Of a stretch of DNA of 64,000 nt, positions 1-12,244 are shown one piece after another. Numbering within the stretch: position 1 is the stretch's first letter; the number at the start of each line of letters is the position of its first letter. Origin of the DNA: Phaseolus vulgaris (taxonomy: Eukaryota; Streptophyta; Magnoliopsida; Fabales; Fabaceae); NCBI RefSeq assembly GCF_000499845.2, contig NC_023751.2, forward strand, positions 10,145,564 through 10,209,563, given 5' to 3'. Under the pieces are notes generated by a model. That model had not been told where the DNA came from and made no database searches. It saw only the letters and a program-made list of their open reading frames with translations. Made by a program: the position numbers and the translations under genes.

Positions 1-739
1 AATTTATTTGGTGAATTCTAGATATGATTTCGACATTTATACGTATATTTATACGTATATATATTCCTGTAAAAAGTATAGTTATTATAGTTTTCTTATA
101 AATCAATTGAATATATAAATTAATATTCACTTTATATTTATGAAACATTTATAATATAATCCAATTCATTAAAGAGACCAGTAGAAAAATTTAAGAAATT
201 TAATTATATAACTTAATTTACGAATTTAATTAATTTCTTTTACATGTTATTATTAATATTATTTCGTCCTCTAAAACTTCCTTATAATCTTATATGAAAG
301 TGAAAGAAGTCTTCACTTTATCCCACGTCATTTAATCAGAAAATTAAAAGTATTATTATAAACCTTAACACACTCAAGTTCATCTTTTCCAAACATATTA
401 CATACAAGAAAAACTTTATTACACATAACACAAAGATCACAAATCTTTATTAAACAAGAAAAACTCATTTGATTAAAATTCTAATTAACTAGTCTTATTA
501 TAGTCTTGATAACCTTCATTATAGTAAAGCTAATATATAAAAACATAAACATATAATTATTATTTTTTTTAAACAAAGCATTTTAGAAAAATAAAATTTT
601 CAATAAATGAAAATATATTAATTTTATAATATATATATATACACACACTTTCTTAACTTAAAATATTAAAATATTTATTCTTGGTCTATTTTATGTTCTC
701 TCTTCTAATCTAAAAGAAAAATATTCTTACTCCATTCAA
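1..739. other. AT-rich intergenic DNA
   Basis: No open frame or recognisable domain is visible here. Its right end meets the decayed 3' part of the gag remnant at about 740. It may be host DNA into which the truncated retrotransposon was cut. Confidence 0.4.
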
Positions 740-1300
740 AATCTAGCTAGGTGTTTAAACCTAGTAGCATATTCAGTGACGGAAAGATTTCCTTGTTCCA
801 ACTGCATGAATTTAATTATTTTGCATACCTGACACTGTCAGGAAAATATTCCTCCAGGAATCTTACTTTGAAGTTCTCCTAAGTGGCATCTTCTCCTCTG
901 TCTTCCATCATTTTTGCTTCATGCCTATCCACCAGAATTCAGCTTCTTTAGTTAGTACATAAATGTCATAGGATAACTTTCTCTCTTCAGGGCATTGAGT
1001 AGCTTCAAAGATTCTTTCTATGTCTCTCACCCACTGGTCTGCTCCATCTGGATTTACCTTGCCATTAAATATGGGCGGATTGTGTCTCAGAAAATCCTCC
1101 AGACTAAAGGTATGAGGTTGTTGATGAAGCTGAGTTGCTTCAGCTGCTAATCTAGTAGTTTCTAATTGATGAAGGGTAGTTTGTTGTTGTTGTGCCATAG
1201 TAGCACTCTGTTGTTGCAAGGTTGTTGCCATCATCTCTATTGCCCGAGCTAAGTTGGGCATATCTACTGGTGGAGGAGGAGTAGGTGGTCTACGTGCCAT
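740..1300 (-). pseudogene. Ty3/gypsy gag remnant, truncated
   Basis: On the minus strand an ATG at 1300 opens a 130-codon frame. It begins with a Pro-rich MARRPPTPPPP segment and a Gln-rich coiled stretch, followed by the conserved gag motif with NGKVNPDGADQWVRDIERIF and a FWW box. This is the usual N-terminal half of plant Ty3/gypsy (chromovirus, Tekay/Del-like) gag. The frame stops at 908, but homology resumes after a frameshift: FLEEYFPDSVRYAK and LSVTEYATRFKH are readable down to about 745. No zinc knuckle, protease, RT or integrase follows, so the element is cut off here. It lies directly downstream of its own PBS and LTR. The lineage call is less certain than the gag call. Confidence 0.85.
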
Positions 1301-1709
1301 CTACTAAGCACGTAAAGAATTGGGTTAGAAATTACTAAAAATTTCCAACTACATCTTTAAGACAAATTAACTTAAAAGAAATCATCACACAAAATAGATA
1401 CAAAACCAATCAAGACTTATCTCTAAAATGTACTCTAGCTACTTAGAATTAAGATAGAAAATAATCTTGATCTAGTCATGAGTGTGCACCCTCACCACTC
1501 TATCAAGATTCTTTTCATTCTTAATACTTTCATCTTTATTCATAACAATTAACTTGACTCGAACATAAACAAGATTTCAAGAAAAACAACTTTGTCAAAC
1601 ATCTTATTAGAAACTTTTAATTAAGTCTTGAGACTAGACTTAAACAAAAATCTACACGCAGGAGAAACAGAATAAACCCACTACCCTCAGGTTATCCTAA
1701 GGATGAACT

Positions 1710-1721
1710 GCTCTGATACCA
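1710..1721 (-). other. Retrotransposon primer-binding site (tRNA-iMet type)
   Basis: On the minus strand the sequence reads TGGTATCAGAGC, the classic initiator-Met tRNA primer-binding site. It sits 5 bp inside the LTR end at 1727, where a 5' LTR should be followed by a PBS. This fixes the element's orientation as minus. Confidence 0.85.
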
Positions 1722-1726
1722 TTAAA

Positions 1727-3138
1727 TGTAACACCCCAGAAAATAACATCTAAATATTTCAATATAAGTTCTACGTATTTCTATACAAACTTGGAGTTTT
1801 TCAAAACATTCCTAATACATGATTAGGATTTATAGAAATACAAATATTTACATATCCATAACTCAAAATAAAACTCTGAAACCTCTAAGGCTTTCCTGCA
1901 CCTGTATGGTCATCTGCTCGTGTACATAGTACAGTCATCGCAGTTTAAACACAACACAAAAAGAAAGGGTAAGCTAGTGAAAATAAAATTTTATAATATA
2001 CGAAATTAAATTAAAAGAGAAAATAAAATTACATGGCCAATTTCTCAATTATTCAATCTTCTTGAAATCCCAACATAAATCAATCACATAGATCTCACAT
2101 GGATCTACACATCCAGAATATTCAACAAACAACGTCTTCCGGAAGACCCGTATTAAGTAAGTCCTACCAGAGACTAACACCTGATCTAAAGATTACCAGC
2201 GAATCCAACAGAAAGGATCAGGATAAGTTCAATACAACCCAAGCTGTGCATGTCATATGTCACGGTGTGCATGAACTCCCCCATCAGCTTCTCACCACCT
2301 GATATCTTAGTCTATGTGACTTAGATCATCAGTGAAGCTCGGAGATCGTTACCACATAGGCATCAATACTTAATACACAGCAAACATCAGTCCATACATT
2401 ATCCCAAATGTATGAATTCAATTCCATATCATTCCATCATACAATATCATTCAAAAAGTGATCCACAATATTCAAAAGTCTATTTGACATAAGAAAAGAT
2501 AACACTTTAATACTAAATCATCAAAATATAATATTTTTAAATTTAAATAATATACAAACAAACAACCCAATATATAAACACACAACATCCTTACATGAAA
2601 AATTGAATATTGGGACCACGTCCCTTCCGCATTCAGATCTTCTATCCTAGAGTGCTATTAAAAAATTAAATTTAGCTTCCCTTACCTCAATTGCTTGCTT
2701 TCCAAGCAACTTTTAGAATTTTATTTCCCACGGTCTGGATAAGCTTCAAGATTTACGGGCCTAATGCAAGTTATCCAAACATAACAAAAATTCAGTATAG
2801 AGTAGAATAAGTTGAGAGGATTAAACTTCTCAACTGACCCCACCAATATTGATGACTAAATTCTAAGGAAAAACAAAGAACAAAGGATATTTAGAGTAAA
2901 AATGAACTTACTCTGTTTAAAAATCTGATCGGGTAAAAATGTTCCTTAACTCGCCAGCTACAACGTGGTCCGATCAGATTCTAAAATAGATGAAGATTGG
3001 AAGAGAAAATTAAGAGAGAGGGAGATAAGAGAATATGGAGAGAGAGAGAGATGGAGATAAGGAAGAAAAGAAGAAGAAAAAAAAAAAGCGTGCAAGGGGA
3101 GGGTTCTGTCTTTTTTTAAAAAGAAAAGCACTGTTACA
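1727..3138 (-). mobile_element. 5' LTR of truncated Ty3/gypsy element
   Basis: About 1.41 kb, bounded on the minus strand by TGTAACAG and GGGTGTTACA, so it has TG...CA ends and a short TGTAAC/GTTACA inverted repeat. The PBS and gag follow on the same strand. The body is alignable by eye over nearly its whole length with the solo LTR at 32673-34073. GA-rich tracts near 3000-3090 are shared by both. A 67-codon frame on the opposite strand (2099-2302) recurs in both copies and is treated as non-genic. No partner LTR is present, so the element is 3'-truncated. Confidence 0.85.
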
Positions 3139-3535
3139 TTGTTGGCTTAAAATAAGAAATTAAGAAAAGACCGGATACATTAATATTAATTTAAAAATTT
3201 AAAAATAAATTTATTTTTTAAGTAATTCATATAAAATGACAAAATACTTCCTTATACTAATAAAATGAGATATATTAAATAAGGATAAAATCGAAAAAAC
3301 TTTACGTAAAAAAAACGGTTATAATGAGAAATTTCCTTTATATATAGGTATAGATGTATAAATTATTATTATTATTATTATTATTATTATTTTGTCTTAT
3401 CTAAATTTAATTGTTTCTTTTATTATATATTTTTTAAATAAAATTAATCTTATGTTAATCACCTATAATATGCATAAATGTTTCTTAACAATTAAACAAT
3501 ATATTATGTAAAATAAATAAACAATAAATATTTTT
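3139..3535. other. AT-rich intergenic DNA with (ATT)n microsatellite
   Basis: No gene is seen. An ATT trinucleotide run of about ten units occupies roughly 3361-3392. The left edge is the outer boundary of the LTR. Confidence 0.5.
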
Positions 3536-3783
3536 TTCTAAATTAGTTTATATTATTTTTAAATGGTTTATAAATTGGTATCTAATTAGCAATCAAGAAT
3601 TTTGCTACCAAATTTAAAATCTAAATAATTGGTAGTTAAAAACCTTGATAGCTAATCAGATATCAATTTAGAAACTATTTAACAATAATGAAACTGATTT
3701 AGAAACCATTTTTTTTTGTTTCTCTTTAATTTAGTCACTATAACAACTAATTATTGTTTATATTTCATGATTTTGTTGTAGTG
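3536..3783. mobile_element. CACTA-like MITE, 3' part
   Basis: This resembles the right two-thirds of the complete MITE at 22897-23257. It shares the TGGTATCTAATTAG box, its mirror-image counterpart (GCTAATCAGATATCAATTTAG), the TTTAGTCACTATAACAACTAATTA block, and a terminal TTGTAGTG that matches the inverted CACTACAA end. The left TIR is missing. The LINE fragment starts about 65 bp beyond its right end. Confidence 0.65.
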
Positions 3784-3848
3784 ATATTTCTTGATTTTCC
3801 AAAACCAATTATCTTAAATTACACTTACAAAATAGAAAGAGTAATTAT

Positions 3849-4460
3849 CGAGATCTTGCCGCTTGTGGAAGTATTTTCCGTGGAAGTATGGGAGAGTTTA
3901 TTGGAATTTCATCTATGTTTCTTCACGTTCAGACTGCTTTGGTTGCTGAATTTTATGGAGTTATATATGCTTTGGAGGAAGCTCAAAAGTTGGGTCTTAC
4001 TAATGCCTGACTGGAATGTGACTCTACCTTGGTTTGTGTTGTGTTTACTGTTAGGACAAATATTCCTTGTATGCTTCGTAATCGATGTAATACTTGTCTT
4101 AATTATTGTGAAAAAATCAGGTTTAGGGTTACTCATATTTTTCGTGAAGGGAATGCGTGTGCGGATAAGTTGGCTAATTTAGGTTTTATTCATAATTAAT
4201 CCTTTCATTGGTATAATAGACTTCCATTTAGTCTATTCTTAGAATTCTTTATTAATAGGTATAGTCTACCTATGTATCGTTTTTGTTAACATATGAGTTT
4301 TGATCTAGTCCCCCATATTTTTGTATTTTGTATTTATTTATCTTTTAATAATATTTTTTTTTCATGTGATGACAAATGATTGTTGTTACTTGATGTATTA
4401 GTCTAGCTGAAATGTCAAGTAGCATAATGATGTCTAACATGAAAACTTTTTATAAAAGAA
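3849..4460 (+). pseudogene. LINE RNase H-domain fragment and 3' tail (copy 1)
   Basis: Reading from 3849, a continuous frame of 116 codons runs to a TAA at 4197-4199 with only one interruption, a TGA at 4008-4010 (codon 54). It resembles the RNase H domain at the C-terminus of plant non-LTR retrotransposon polyproteins. It has an AEFYGVIYALEEAQKLG helix, then LECDS holding a catalytic-type Asp, then FREGNACADKLANLG with the last catalytic-type Asp. The TGA stands where Trp is usual (WLECDS). A 3' UTR-like tail to about 4460 ends in an A-rich stretch. The reverse transcriptase part is absent. Related fragments lie at 15103-15450 and 63051-63560. Confidence 0.75.
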
Positions 4461-5132
4461 ATATCATCAATCTCATCTCATTAAAAACTAATGGGAAAAA
4501 ATTAGGAATATCATGAATCATAACTGAACACACACAAAATACAACATTGTTGAACTTATGAGACATTGTGAATTTAATCCCTAATATCATAGTTTTGTGG
4601 TAAATATAGTTTGTATTTTACTCATAATTTGATTCATAAAATTATATTTTAAAAACAAAATAGTCTTATATATTTAGAGACTAAAATAAACATTCAATAA
4701 TTGAATTAATAACATCTCATATACCAAATTAAACATTTATTCTTTTTTTTTGTTATAGAGATAGGATCATACCTATACATATAAAAAAAAAACAAGTCCG
4801 GATAATTTACGGGTGCTAAACTAATATATTTTATTTATATGTATCCAACCAAAAGGTTTGGGGAAGTTTTACATATGATTATGTATTTGGAGTGTAAATT
4901 TAATGAGGAAGGAGATATATTGTTAAAAAAAGTAAGAGAAATATATAACAATATTTCTATCAACCGATACATTTTAAATTTAGACTATCAAAATTAATTA
5001 AACTTTTTGGAGTGACAAAAACTAACGTTTAACTATTTTAGATGGACGAAAATAAAATCTGTTACTTAAATAAAATATGAAACGCGGCAAAAATTTGAAA
5101 GCAATATTTAGAAGTTAAATTCTCTCTCCACT
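4461..5132. other. AT-rich intergenic DNA, no gene seen
   Basis: No coding or structured element could be recognised between the LINE tail and the diverged repeat beginning near 5133. Confidence 0.4.
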
Positions 5133-5625
5133 AATTCTCATTCTTCATTTATATTAATTGTGAAAAATAAATTTTAATATTTTCTCAAAATTTAAATAAT
5201 TCTAAATGAAATATATTCTGAGTTGCATCGTGCATCAATACATTCCTTTCAATTGCATACATTCCTTCTTTTAGGTGTAACACCTCCATTCTTCTTCAAC
5301 TGCAGATTGAACACGTGATGTAAAATTTGAGTGTGTGTAAGAGGTTGACGAGAAAATTCGTTGTATTTGAAATTTCTCAGTGCGATTTTTTTTTTAGGTT
5401 TATACTATTTTTGCACCTTGTTATTTTCTTTTCACGTTTTGTGATTTTCAAAAAAATAAAAAAAATAAGCAAATAAAAATACAATCATCATCAATAAAAA
5501 CATCACAAAACTTACCTCAATCATCAACTATTATAAACAACCACAGTTAAAAAGGAAGAAAAAAACATTATCCTCACTATCCTAAAAAAAAGAGTATTAT
5601 TAGAACTAAAACAATAAAGAGATTA
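5133..5625 (+). repeat. Diverged direct repeat, copy A
   Basis: Shares a series of ordered blocks with 6438-6783: a TTTATATTAATTG...TTTTAAT block, an AAATGA(A/G)ATATA block, a TGAGAAAAT-like block, ATCACAAAA(C/T)TTA, and CTCACTATCCTAAAAA versus CCCACTATACTAAAAA. Both copies have the same orientation, about 1.3 kb apart. They could be old LTRs or a dispersed non-autonomous element; no ORF lies between them. Confidence 0.4.
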
Positions 5626-6437
5626 TAGTAAATTGAAAAAAAAATTGAGATAAAATAATTAAATTGATGAATGAAATAAAAACAAAAATATAAAAATAAT
5701 GAATTGTAATTGACGGAACATACTTAATAAAAATTAAAATTATTTTAATTAATTAATAGAATGAATATTTTAATAAAAATTTAATTAAAAATATTAAAAT
5801 TTATGAGATGGTTATAATTTAATTAAATTAAGATTTTATTATTTTAATAGCTTTCGGATTAAGTTTTACAAATAAACCCTTTTTAAATAAACTCGCCTAA
5901 TTCAGTTTACATATTCCATATAACTTTTTAAAGTCAGACGAGCTTAGAGTATAAATGAATGAATTTAATTAACTTTTTAACATAAAACAGTCCATAGACT
6001 TTTATTTATTAATATGCTTTTAGATCAACTAAAGATATGAAGATATCGTGAATTTTTTAATAAGTTTATTTTATTATTTAATTATCTTTAAAGTCAAATG
6101 AAGTACAAATAACAGGTTGATGAATTCAAGCACATACGATCTTATTATATTCTGTCGTGAAATAATAAAACATATGATAACTTGTTTAAATGTCGGAGAA
6201 ACTTTTTAATAGGCATTTTTGGTCAAATAATTCCAATAGACATTTATTTAGTAAATATATTAATTTAAAGTTTAAATTTATGGATTAGGTTAAAATATAA
6301 ATTTCGACTTAGGTTTTGAACGCCGGATTATAAAGTTGCGGCAATATGTTGACTTCCTTAACACTTATAGTTGAGTATTTTATACAAGTTATGGGTTTGT
6401 CGACTTATTAATATATGCTTCATTAATATAAGCTTCG

Positions 6438-6783
6438 TAAATTCCTTTTTCATATATTTATATTAATTGAAAAAATTGATTTTAATTTTTTTTATTTTCT
6501 AAATAATTTTAAATGAGATATAACATTAGTTTTTTTAAATAAAAAAGTTACACCTAACATTTTATACATCCTTTTTCATTTTCGGTTTCACATAATAGTT
6601 TTATTATTTGAGAATGTGAAAGAATTGGTGAGAAGATTAAGTATACTTTATTTATTTTTTTTTAAAATATCACAAAATTTATCTATTATTAATATCTAAT
6701 ATCAGTTACCACTTAAAAGCAAAGAAAAAAAATCTTACTCCCACTATACTAAAAAGATATTATTAAAATAAAAATATATGAAA
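6438..6783 (+). repeat. Diverged direct repeat, copy B
   Basis: Second member of the pair with 5133-5625; shorter, with several deletions. The 0.8 kb between the copies is AT-rich and non-coding. Confidence 0.4.
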
Positions 6784-7028
6784 ATAGAGGAAAATATATG
6801 AAAGTGGATAGAGAATTTGAGTATATGTTATGAATTTATATTGGTGGAATTTTATAGTTTTTATGCATTAATTTCTATATGGTGATTTTTTTTAAATCCT
6901 TTATTTTAAAGTGTTTTAACTTAGTCATAAAATTAAAACAAGTAATTTAAAAGTATTATAGATTTTATAGTGGTTGTTAAATCAAATACAAATATGAAAA
7001 TGAAAAAGCTATCACTGTAGATATCTGC

Positions 7029-7142
7029 ACAGCTGTGACCTCCCTTTTTTCTTCTGTTCATTGTTTCTTTTTTTGACATTTTTTCTTTTTCTTACTTTTT
7101 TTCTACCTTTCTCCTTTTTCCCTTTTCCCTTTTCATGTTTTT
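7029..7142 (+). other. Polypyrimidine tract
   Basis: An almost uninterrupted C/T-rich run of about 110 bp with mirror-like TTTTTCTTTTTCTT and CCCTTTTCCCTTTT segments. It lies about 1.4 kb upstream of the CBL transcription start. No function can be assigned from sequence alone. Confidence 0.5.
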
Positions 7143-7571
7143 CCGCACAAAGATCTTCAACGTCATTAAATAATATCCTTGCCTCTTTCATCCAACGAAA
7201 TACTTTTACAAGTATTAGACGACAAAGTTGAAACTTGAAAGCTCATAGTTGACGAACATTAATAATTGTATTTCTACATTACATTATAAAACTTATAAAT
7301 TCTTTATTTATTTATTTAAAACTATTATCTTTTTACAATCTCAACTCTTTTATTTTTTTAAAATATTTTCGTCCTCCTTCCTTTTATCTCTTTATAATCT
7401 CAAATATTCTAACTTCTTTTTAAACTATTTTTTTTATAGAGCTGTGAGCTAATGGATAGTTGAAATAAGGTTTAACTTAATAGAAATTTTTTCCTTAGGA
7501 TAAGGTTTCTCATTCTTCTAAGATTCCAAGTTTTTTTAATGGAGGTGCTCTTTGGTGGAATAAACATAAAC

Positions 7572-7893
7572 GGTAACAAAATTACTAAATAAAAACTAAT
7601 TTTAAAGACAAAAAATAATTAATTACTATATTAACTAAATTAAATATTATTTTAGAGACAAAAAAATTATTGATATTTAAAGTAGTTTATATTATTCATA
7701 AAATTTATAAAATAGTTTCTAACAGGTATCTAATTAGTTACTAATTATTTTAGATTCTAAAGTTGGTAACTAAAATCTCAATATCTAATTAGATAATAAT
7801 TTAGAAACTAGTTTATAAATAACCATAGAAACTAATTTAAATATCAATAATTTTTTTAATTTCTAAAATAATATATAATTTAGTTAATATAGT
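7572..7893. mobile_element. Degenerate CACTA-like MITE
   Basis: Contains the family core: TAAATAAAAACTAATTTTAAAGACAAAAAATAATTAATT on the left, the TATCTAATTAG boxes in both directions in the middle, and ATTTAGTTAATATAGTAAC on the right. The terminal CACTA/TAGTG bases are lost, so the ends are approximate. Confidence 0.55.
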
Positions 7894-8476
7894 AACATGT
7901 TTAATCATTTAAACAATAAGTTATAACTTGAATAAACAAAAACTCTTATAAAAAATCCTCTTTATTATTGGAAGTGTTAAATTAATTGTTCAAACAACAA
8001 GTTTCATCACTTAAGCGGTTGTCTATGTTTGAATAAAATGTGATCGATTGAAATACATTCTTTTACGAGGATGTGATATAAAAAAATTAGTACTAGCAAA
8101 GAGATACTTTTGACTTAATGATTATTGCATAAAAGTAATCTAAATATGATGAAAATTTCTATGATATAATCGAGTGAGAAATCAAATACAAACATGTGAA
8201 AAATGATTTTATTCCATAAAATTTGTCCTAAGAAATCAAATTTATCATGAAAATACAATAACAAATCGATTAAATAGATATAATAAACATTAATCTCAGG
8301 CTTATAACTTAAATCCAACATTTTAGAAAGTATTTTTTGTTTAAATAGTTGATGGATGTTTTGCATACTTATTGTAAAGCAGGTGGAATAGGAGGAAAAA
8401 AAGAAAACTCTATAGTCTGGTGGTTCATTAATTATAAATAAAATATACAACTCCCCAAGTGAATTTGCATCTCAAG

Positions 8477-8484
8477 TATAAATA
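8477..8484 (+). promoter_or_regulatory. TATA box of the CBL gene
   Basis: TATAAATA followed about 30 bp later by a pyrimidine-rich stretch (TTCTTCTCTCC) typical of a plant transcription start. A probable 5' UTR exon runs from about 8510 to a donor AACAG/GTTAGT at 8552/8553. The matching acceptor is TTTTGCAG, with the exon starting at 9789, nine bases before the start codon. A 1.2-kb leader intron is inferred. Confidence 0.6.
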
Positions 8485-9797
8485 AACCTCACAAACAACT
8501 TCTTCTCTCCTGCGCCATCTTCATCCTCATTCAACTCCAACATATTTAACAGGTTAGTCTCCTCTAAATTATCTCTTCCTCCCTGTTTTCTTCTTTCTCC
8601 ATTTCTCCACTGTTGAGATACACCACTACTTAATATTAACTTAGAATTTTAACTGTAGTATATGCTCGTCAGATTCGTCACCTACAATACAACCTTCAGT
8701 ATATTGCCATTTTTTGCCTACTCAAAGGAGGTCAAGATTAAATATAAATAATTTTTAGGCACTTTCTTTTTAAAATATTATATTAAATTTTTTTTTTTAT
8801 CATTTTATATAATTTATTTTTTTCTGTTACTAGGAGTTGAAAATTATTTCAAGTGTTAATAAACGATCTTGGAAAAATATAGAAAGTGAATGAATACGAC
8901 TCAGCGAGCTGCTACTGTTCTCTCATTGATTTTGGTTACCACCTCCCTTTTTATTTGTAAGAATTGATTTTTTTATTTCCTTCATTATTTTGATTTTGAT
9001 TTGAGCTCCTCTCATGGCTTTTAAATACCTTCTTTACGAAGAGAACATGGATTGTTATCTCTTTTGTTTTTCATGTCCTTTTCCTTTTGGAAAAAGAATT
9101 TGAGCCATCAGTTAAATTTTTCAAAAGTAAAATTAAGACAGTGGAAGTGTATTAAAAATATGCATGTTGGGGGTGTGTTATGATGTTTTCATTACAGTTT
9201 TTTTCACTCTTGAGAGCAGTTGACTATTATCCGGTATTGAATAAAAACAAAAAAATGTTATTCTTAATATCAAGTTGAAGGAAGAGTAGGTTAGATTTTT
9301 TTTTTAATTAGTGTGTGTTCATCTTCTTTTTTTTTTTTTTTTTTATATTCGAGACTAGAGAAATGCGTTAAAAGATCTGAAAAGAAATATTACAAAGAAG
9401 GGTAAAAAATTGATCTGTCCATTGAATCTAAGAGCATGTTTGGGTCATCAGAGTTGTTTTATCTGATGTTTTTTTTCCCAAAATACACAAGGAGAGGCTA
9501 GTTTTTTCTTCCTTTGTCTGATTTGACATTTTTGAAAACTTGGAAAGTAAAATTAAGATATTTTTGTTTTAAAGTTCTAGTCAACTTCACGCAATTTATC
9601 TGTGGCTGAATTTTTAATTTACATTGGATGGTTGTAAAAATTTATATAATTATGTTATGTATGTTTTCTGTCCAATTTTCAATCACAAGTGAATTGTCTT
9701 GAACCTGAAGATGAATGTGATTAAAACTTAGGCCCTTCCCTGGAATGAATCCATCGTTTGTCAAAGAATTTGGAAGAGAGTTTTGCAGTTCTCTTTA

Positions 9798-12095
9798 ATG
9801 GGCTGCTGCTATTCAACTTCAAAGAGAACCGGAACACCAGGTTACGAGGAACCCACCGTTCTTGCATCTCAGACACCCTGTGAGTATCATGATCCATCAT
9901 TGAATGGTAAATCCTTGCTGCTTTGCTGTTCAAGTTTCGATTGGTTTCTGCTAAGAACCATCAAGGTCCTTTTACTAACCCACTGATCTTAAACTCTTAG
10001 GGGCATTTCATCTCCAGTTTCAATTTTGTAAATTTATTCAATTTATGATTTAGTTTGCCTGAGACTTGATCATTTTTTTTATGTACAATACAGAATAAGC
10101 ACAAAATCTGAAACTTTCCAAATTCACTGACGCAGATTACTCCTAATTACTGATAGTTGATTTTGACAAATTATAATCTAATGATCATGTCTGAAAAAAT
10201 ATGGCCCTGTTGTTCAATATTGTAGAACTTTCTATAGGCGCATCGAAGTATTGAAATCTGATTCTTCACCTTATATACAGTTAACATGCAATTCGTAGAC
10301 AGCAGTACCTCATTTTGCCACGGATAGTTTCTTTACTCTGTTTTTTGTTTTATGTTTTCCGCAAAGGATAGTTCAAGGTCAGGGAAATTCTAAATTAATT
10401 GTTTATAAAAGGAACAGAAATGTTTATAGAAAAAGTTTTTATAATCACAAACTTTCGAAGTGTTTATATTTTATACAACTTGTTAGAATGTTATAAATAC
10501 AGTAGCAGTGGATATATAATCAATCTACTTAATCCTAATATCCTCAATTATTAGGTTTATAAGATTCTAACAGAACTATTTGTTGAAACCTCCTAATGAG
10601 TAATTCGTCATTCTTTATGATTTCAATATTAAGTTTCAAAGCTGATAAAAAGAATCTTTCTTTCTTGCTTTCTTAGTTACTGTTAGTGAAGTAGAAGCCT
10701 TGCATGAACTCTACAAGAAGTTGAGCAATTCAATTATTGAAGATGATCTTATTCACAGGGTAAGTTAGGCATTTAAGTTTTCCAGTGTTTGGATGAGATG
10801 TCCTTAAAGTCGACACCTAAGTAATCTCTCTGATGATTTACTTCTTGATCATCTTGCATTCCAGGAAGAATTCCAGTTGGCACTATTCAGGAATAAAAAC
10901 AAGAAAAATCTGTTTGCAGATAGGGTTTGTAAATCTAATCCATGTTCTATAGTTTAAGATTATTTGACCGTAAAGTTCATGGAGACTATGTGCTATACTT
11001 ACAGTATCCGAAGTTGCTTACTTGTTTCAGTGAAATCTTTTTATCTGATGTATTATTTTTTTCTACATTTACAGTCATATAACTTCTTTTGATTCTGATG
11101 CATACTCAAATTTGTTTCTCCACAGATTTTTGACTTGTTTGATCTCAAGCGCAATGGGGTCATTGAGTTCGGGGAATTTGTTCGATCATTGGGAGTTTTT
11201 CACCCAAATGCACCTTTAGAAGACAAAATTACTTGTAAGATTGACCTTCCAACAACATAAATATTTCATGTTAATTTCTTCTTTTCCTCTAGTCTTGGAT
11301 TTTCCTATATTAAGTATATGCACTGATTAATGCTTTCAGTCACCCACAAGATACTTACCTTTCTTTAAATTGGGAATAATGGTTTTGCAGTTGCTTTTAG
11401 GCTGTATGATCTGAGGCAGACAGGGTTTATTGAAAGAGAAGAGGTAAGGTTTTCCTTCCTTGTTAAAATCACAATTTGAATTCTTTTTTTGGGGTTATTA
11501 ATTTAATGTTACGTTATGTTTCTTTAGCTTTATCCATATTCATAGATAGATACATATATTTATGCTCGCTCTGTATAAGTTTACATCAACCCATTGCTTT
11601 CACTGTTTAGCATAATGGTCTGGTTTATCTCTGCAGTTGAAGGAGATGGTATTGGCACTTCTGCACGAGTCGGATCTTGAGCTTTCAGATGATATGATTG
11701 AAAGCATTGTGGACAAGGTTCACAAAACAGAAAGTTTACCTTATTTTTGTTACTTCTAAGTTCTAAGATGAGCTCCCTCTGAACTTGGCCTTCCTCACGT
11801 TGTTGTCTACCTTCTTACCCACAGACTTTCAGTGATGCTGATATAAATGGTGATGGAAAGATCGATCAAGATGAGTGGAAAGCATTTGTGTCCAAACATC
11901 CATCCTTGATAAAGAATATGACTCTTCCTTATCTGAAGTTAGTATATTCGTTCTCCATGAACCTTATTTTTTCAGTAACTGGAATTTCAGAAAACTTTTT
12001 TTTTAATGCATGTCTCCTTCCCATGTTGCAGGGATATTACATTGGCATTTCCCAGTTTTGTTGTAAGAACAGAAATTGAAGAGTCCGATATGTGA
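9798..12095 (+). CDS. CBL4: Calcineurin B-like Ca2+ sensor (CBL4/SOS3 type)
   Basis: Eight coding exons splice in frame: 9798-9879, 10677-10759, 10865-10924, 11126-11234, 11391-11443, 11637-11717, 11825-11937, 12032-12095 (645 nt, 214 aa). All introns are GT-AG, and the 60, 109, 53, 81 and 113-nt internal exons match the CBL family pattern. The protein starts MGCCYS, a signal for N-myristoylation at Gly2 and palmitoylation at Cys3, so membrane attachment is expected. Four EF-hands follow: the first non-canonical, the fourth a canonical [12 protein letters not shown] loop. The C-terminus has the FPSF motif (Ser202) phosphorylated by partner CIPK kinases. PGYE, NLFADRIF and [15 protein letters not shown] place it in the CBL4/SOS3 group, which in Arabidopsis senses salt-induced Ca2+ and acts through CIPK24/SOS2 on Na+/H+ exchange. 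CBL5 or CBL8 orthology is less likely but not excluded. Confidence 0.93.
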
Positions 12096-12204
12096 GTTTG
12101 GGAGGTTTTGCTTCACCAAAGATGCTATATACTATGTACTAGTTTATAGATATCTTTGATTTCGTCTCTTGATATCGTTTCTGTCAAGAGATGGCCTTAG
12201 GTGC

Positions 12205-12244
12205 GGGGCCAAAGACAAGAATATAGTTTGGTCTTTGGTTCCCC
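12205..12244 (+). other. Hairpin in CBL 3' UTR region
   Basis: GGGGCCAAAGAC (12205-12216) can pair with GTCTTTGGTTCCCC (12231-12244): a 12-bp stem with a two-base bulge and a 14-nt loop. It lies 110 bp after the stop codon, so probably within the 3' UTR. It could be an RNA structure or a small decayed inverted repeat. Confidence 0.5.

Noticed and set aside
2099..2302. 67-codon plus-strand frame conserved at 33047-33250
   Set aside because: Both copies lie inside LTRs of one family and are antisense to it. They differ at six residues, as expected from general LTR similarity rather than protein selection.
3754..4182. 142-codon hydrophobic frame, possible membrane protein
   Set aside because: It is an out-of-frame reading of the LINE RNase H fragment; the frame from 3849 has clear RNase H motifs and explains the sequence better.
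8115..8450. 111-codon minus-strand frame upstream of the CBL TATA box
   Set aside because: Composition is Ile/Phe/Tyr-rich, as any frame in AT-rich DNA, with no motif; more likely promoter sequence.
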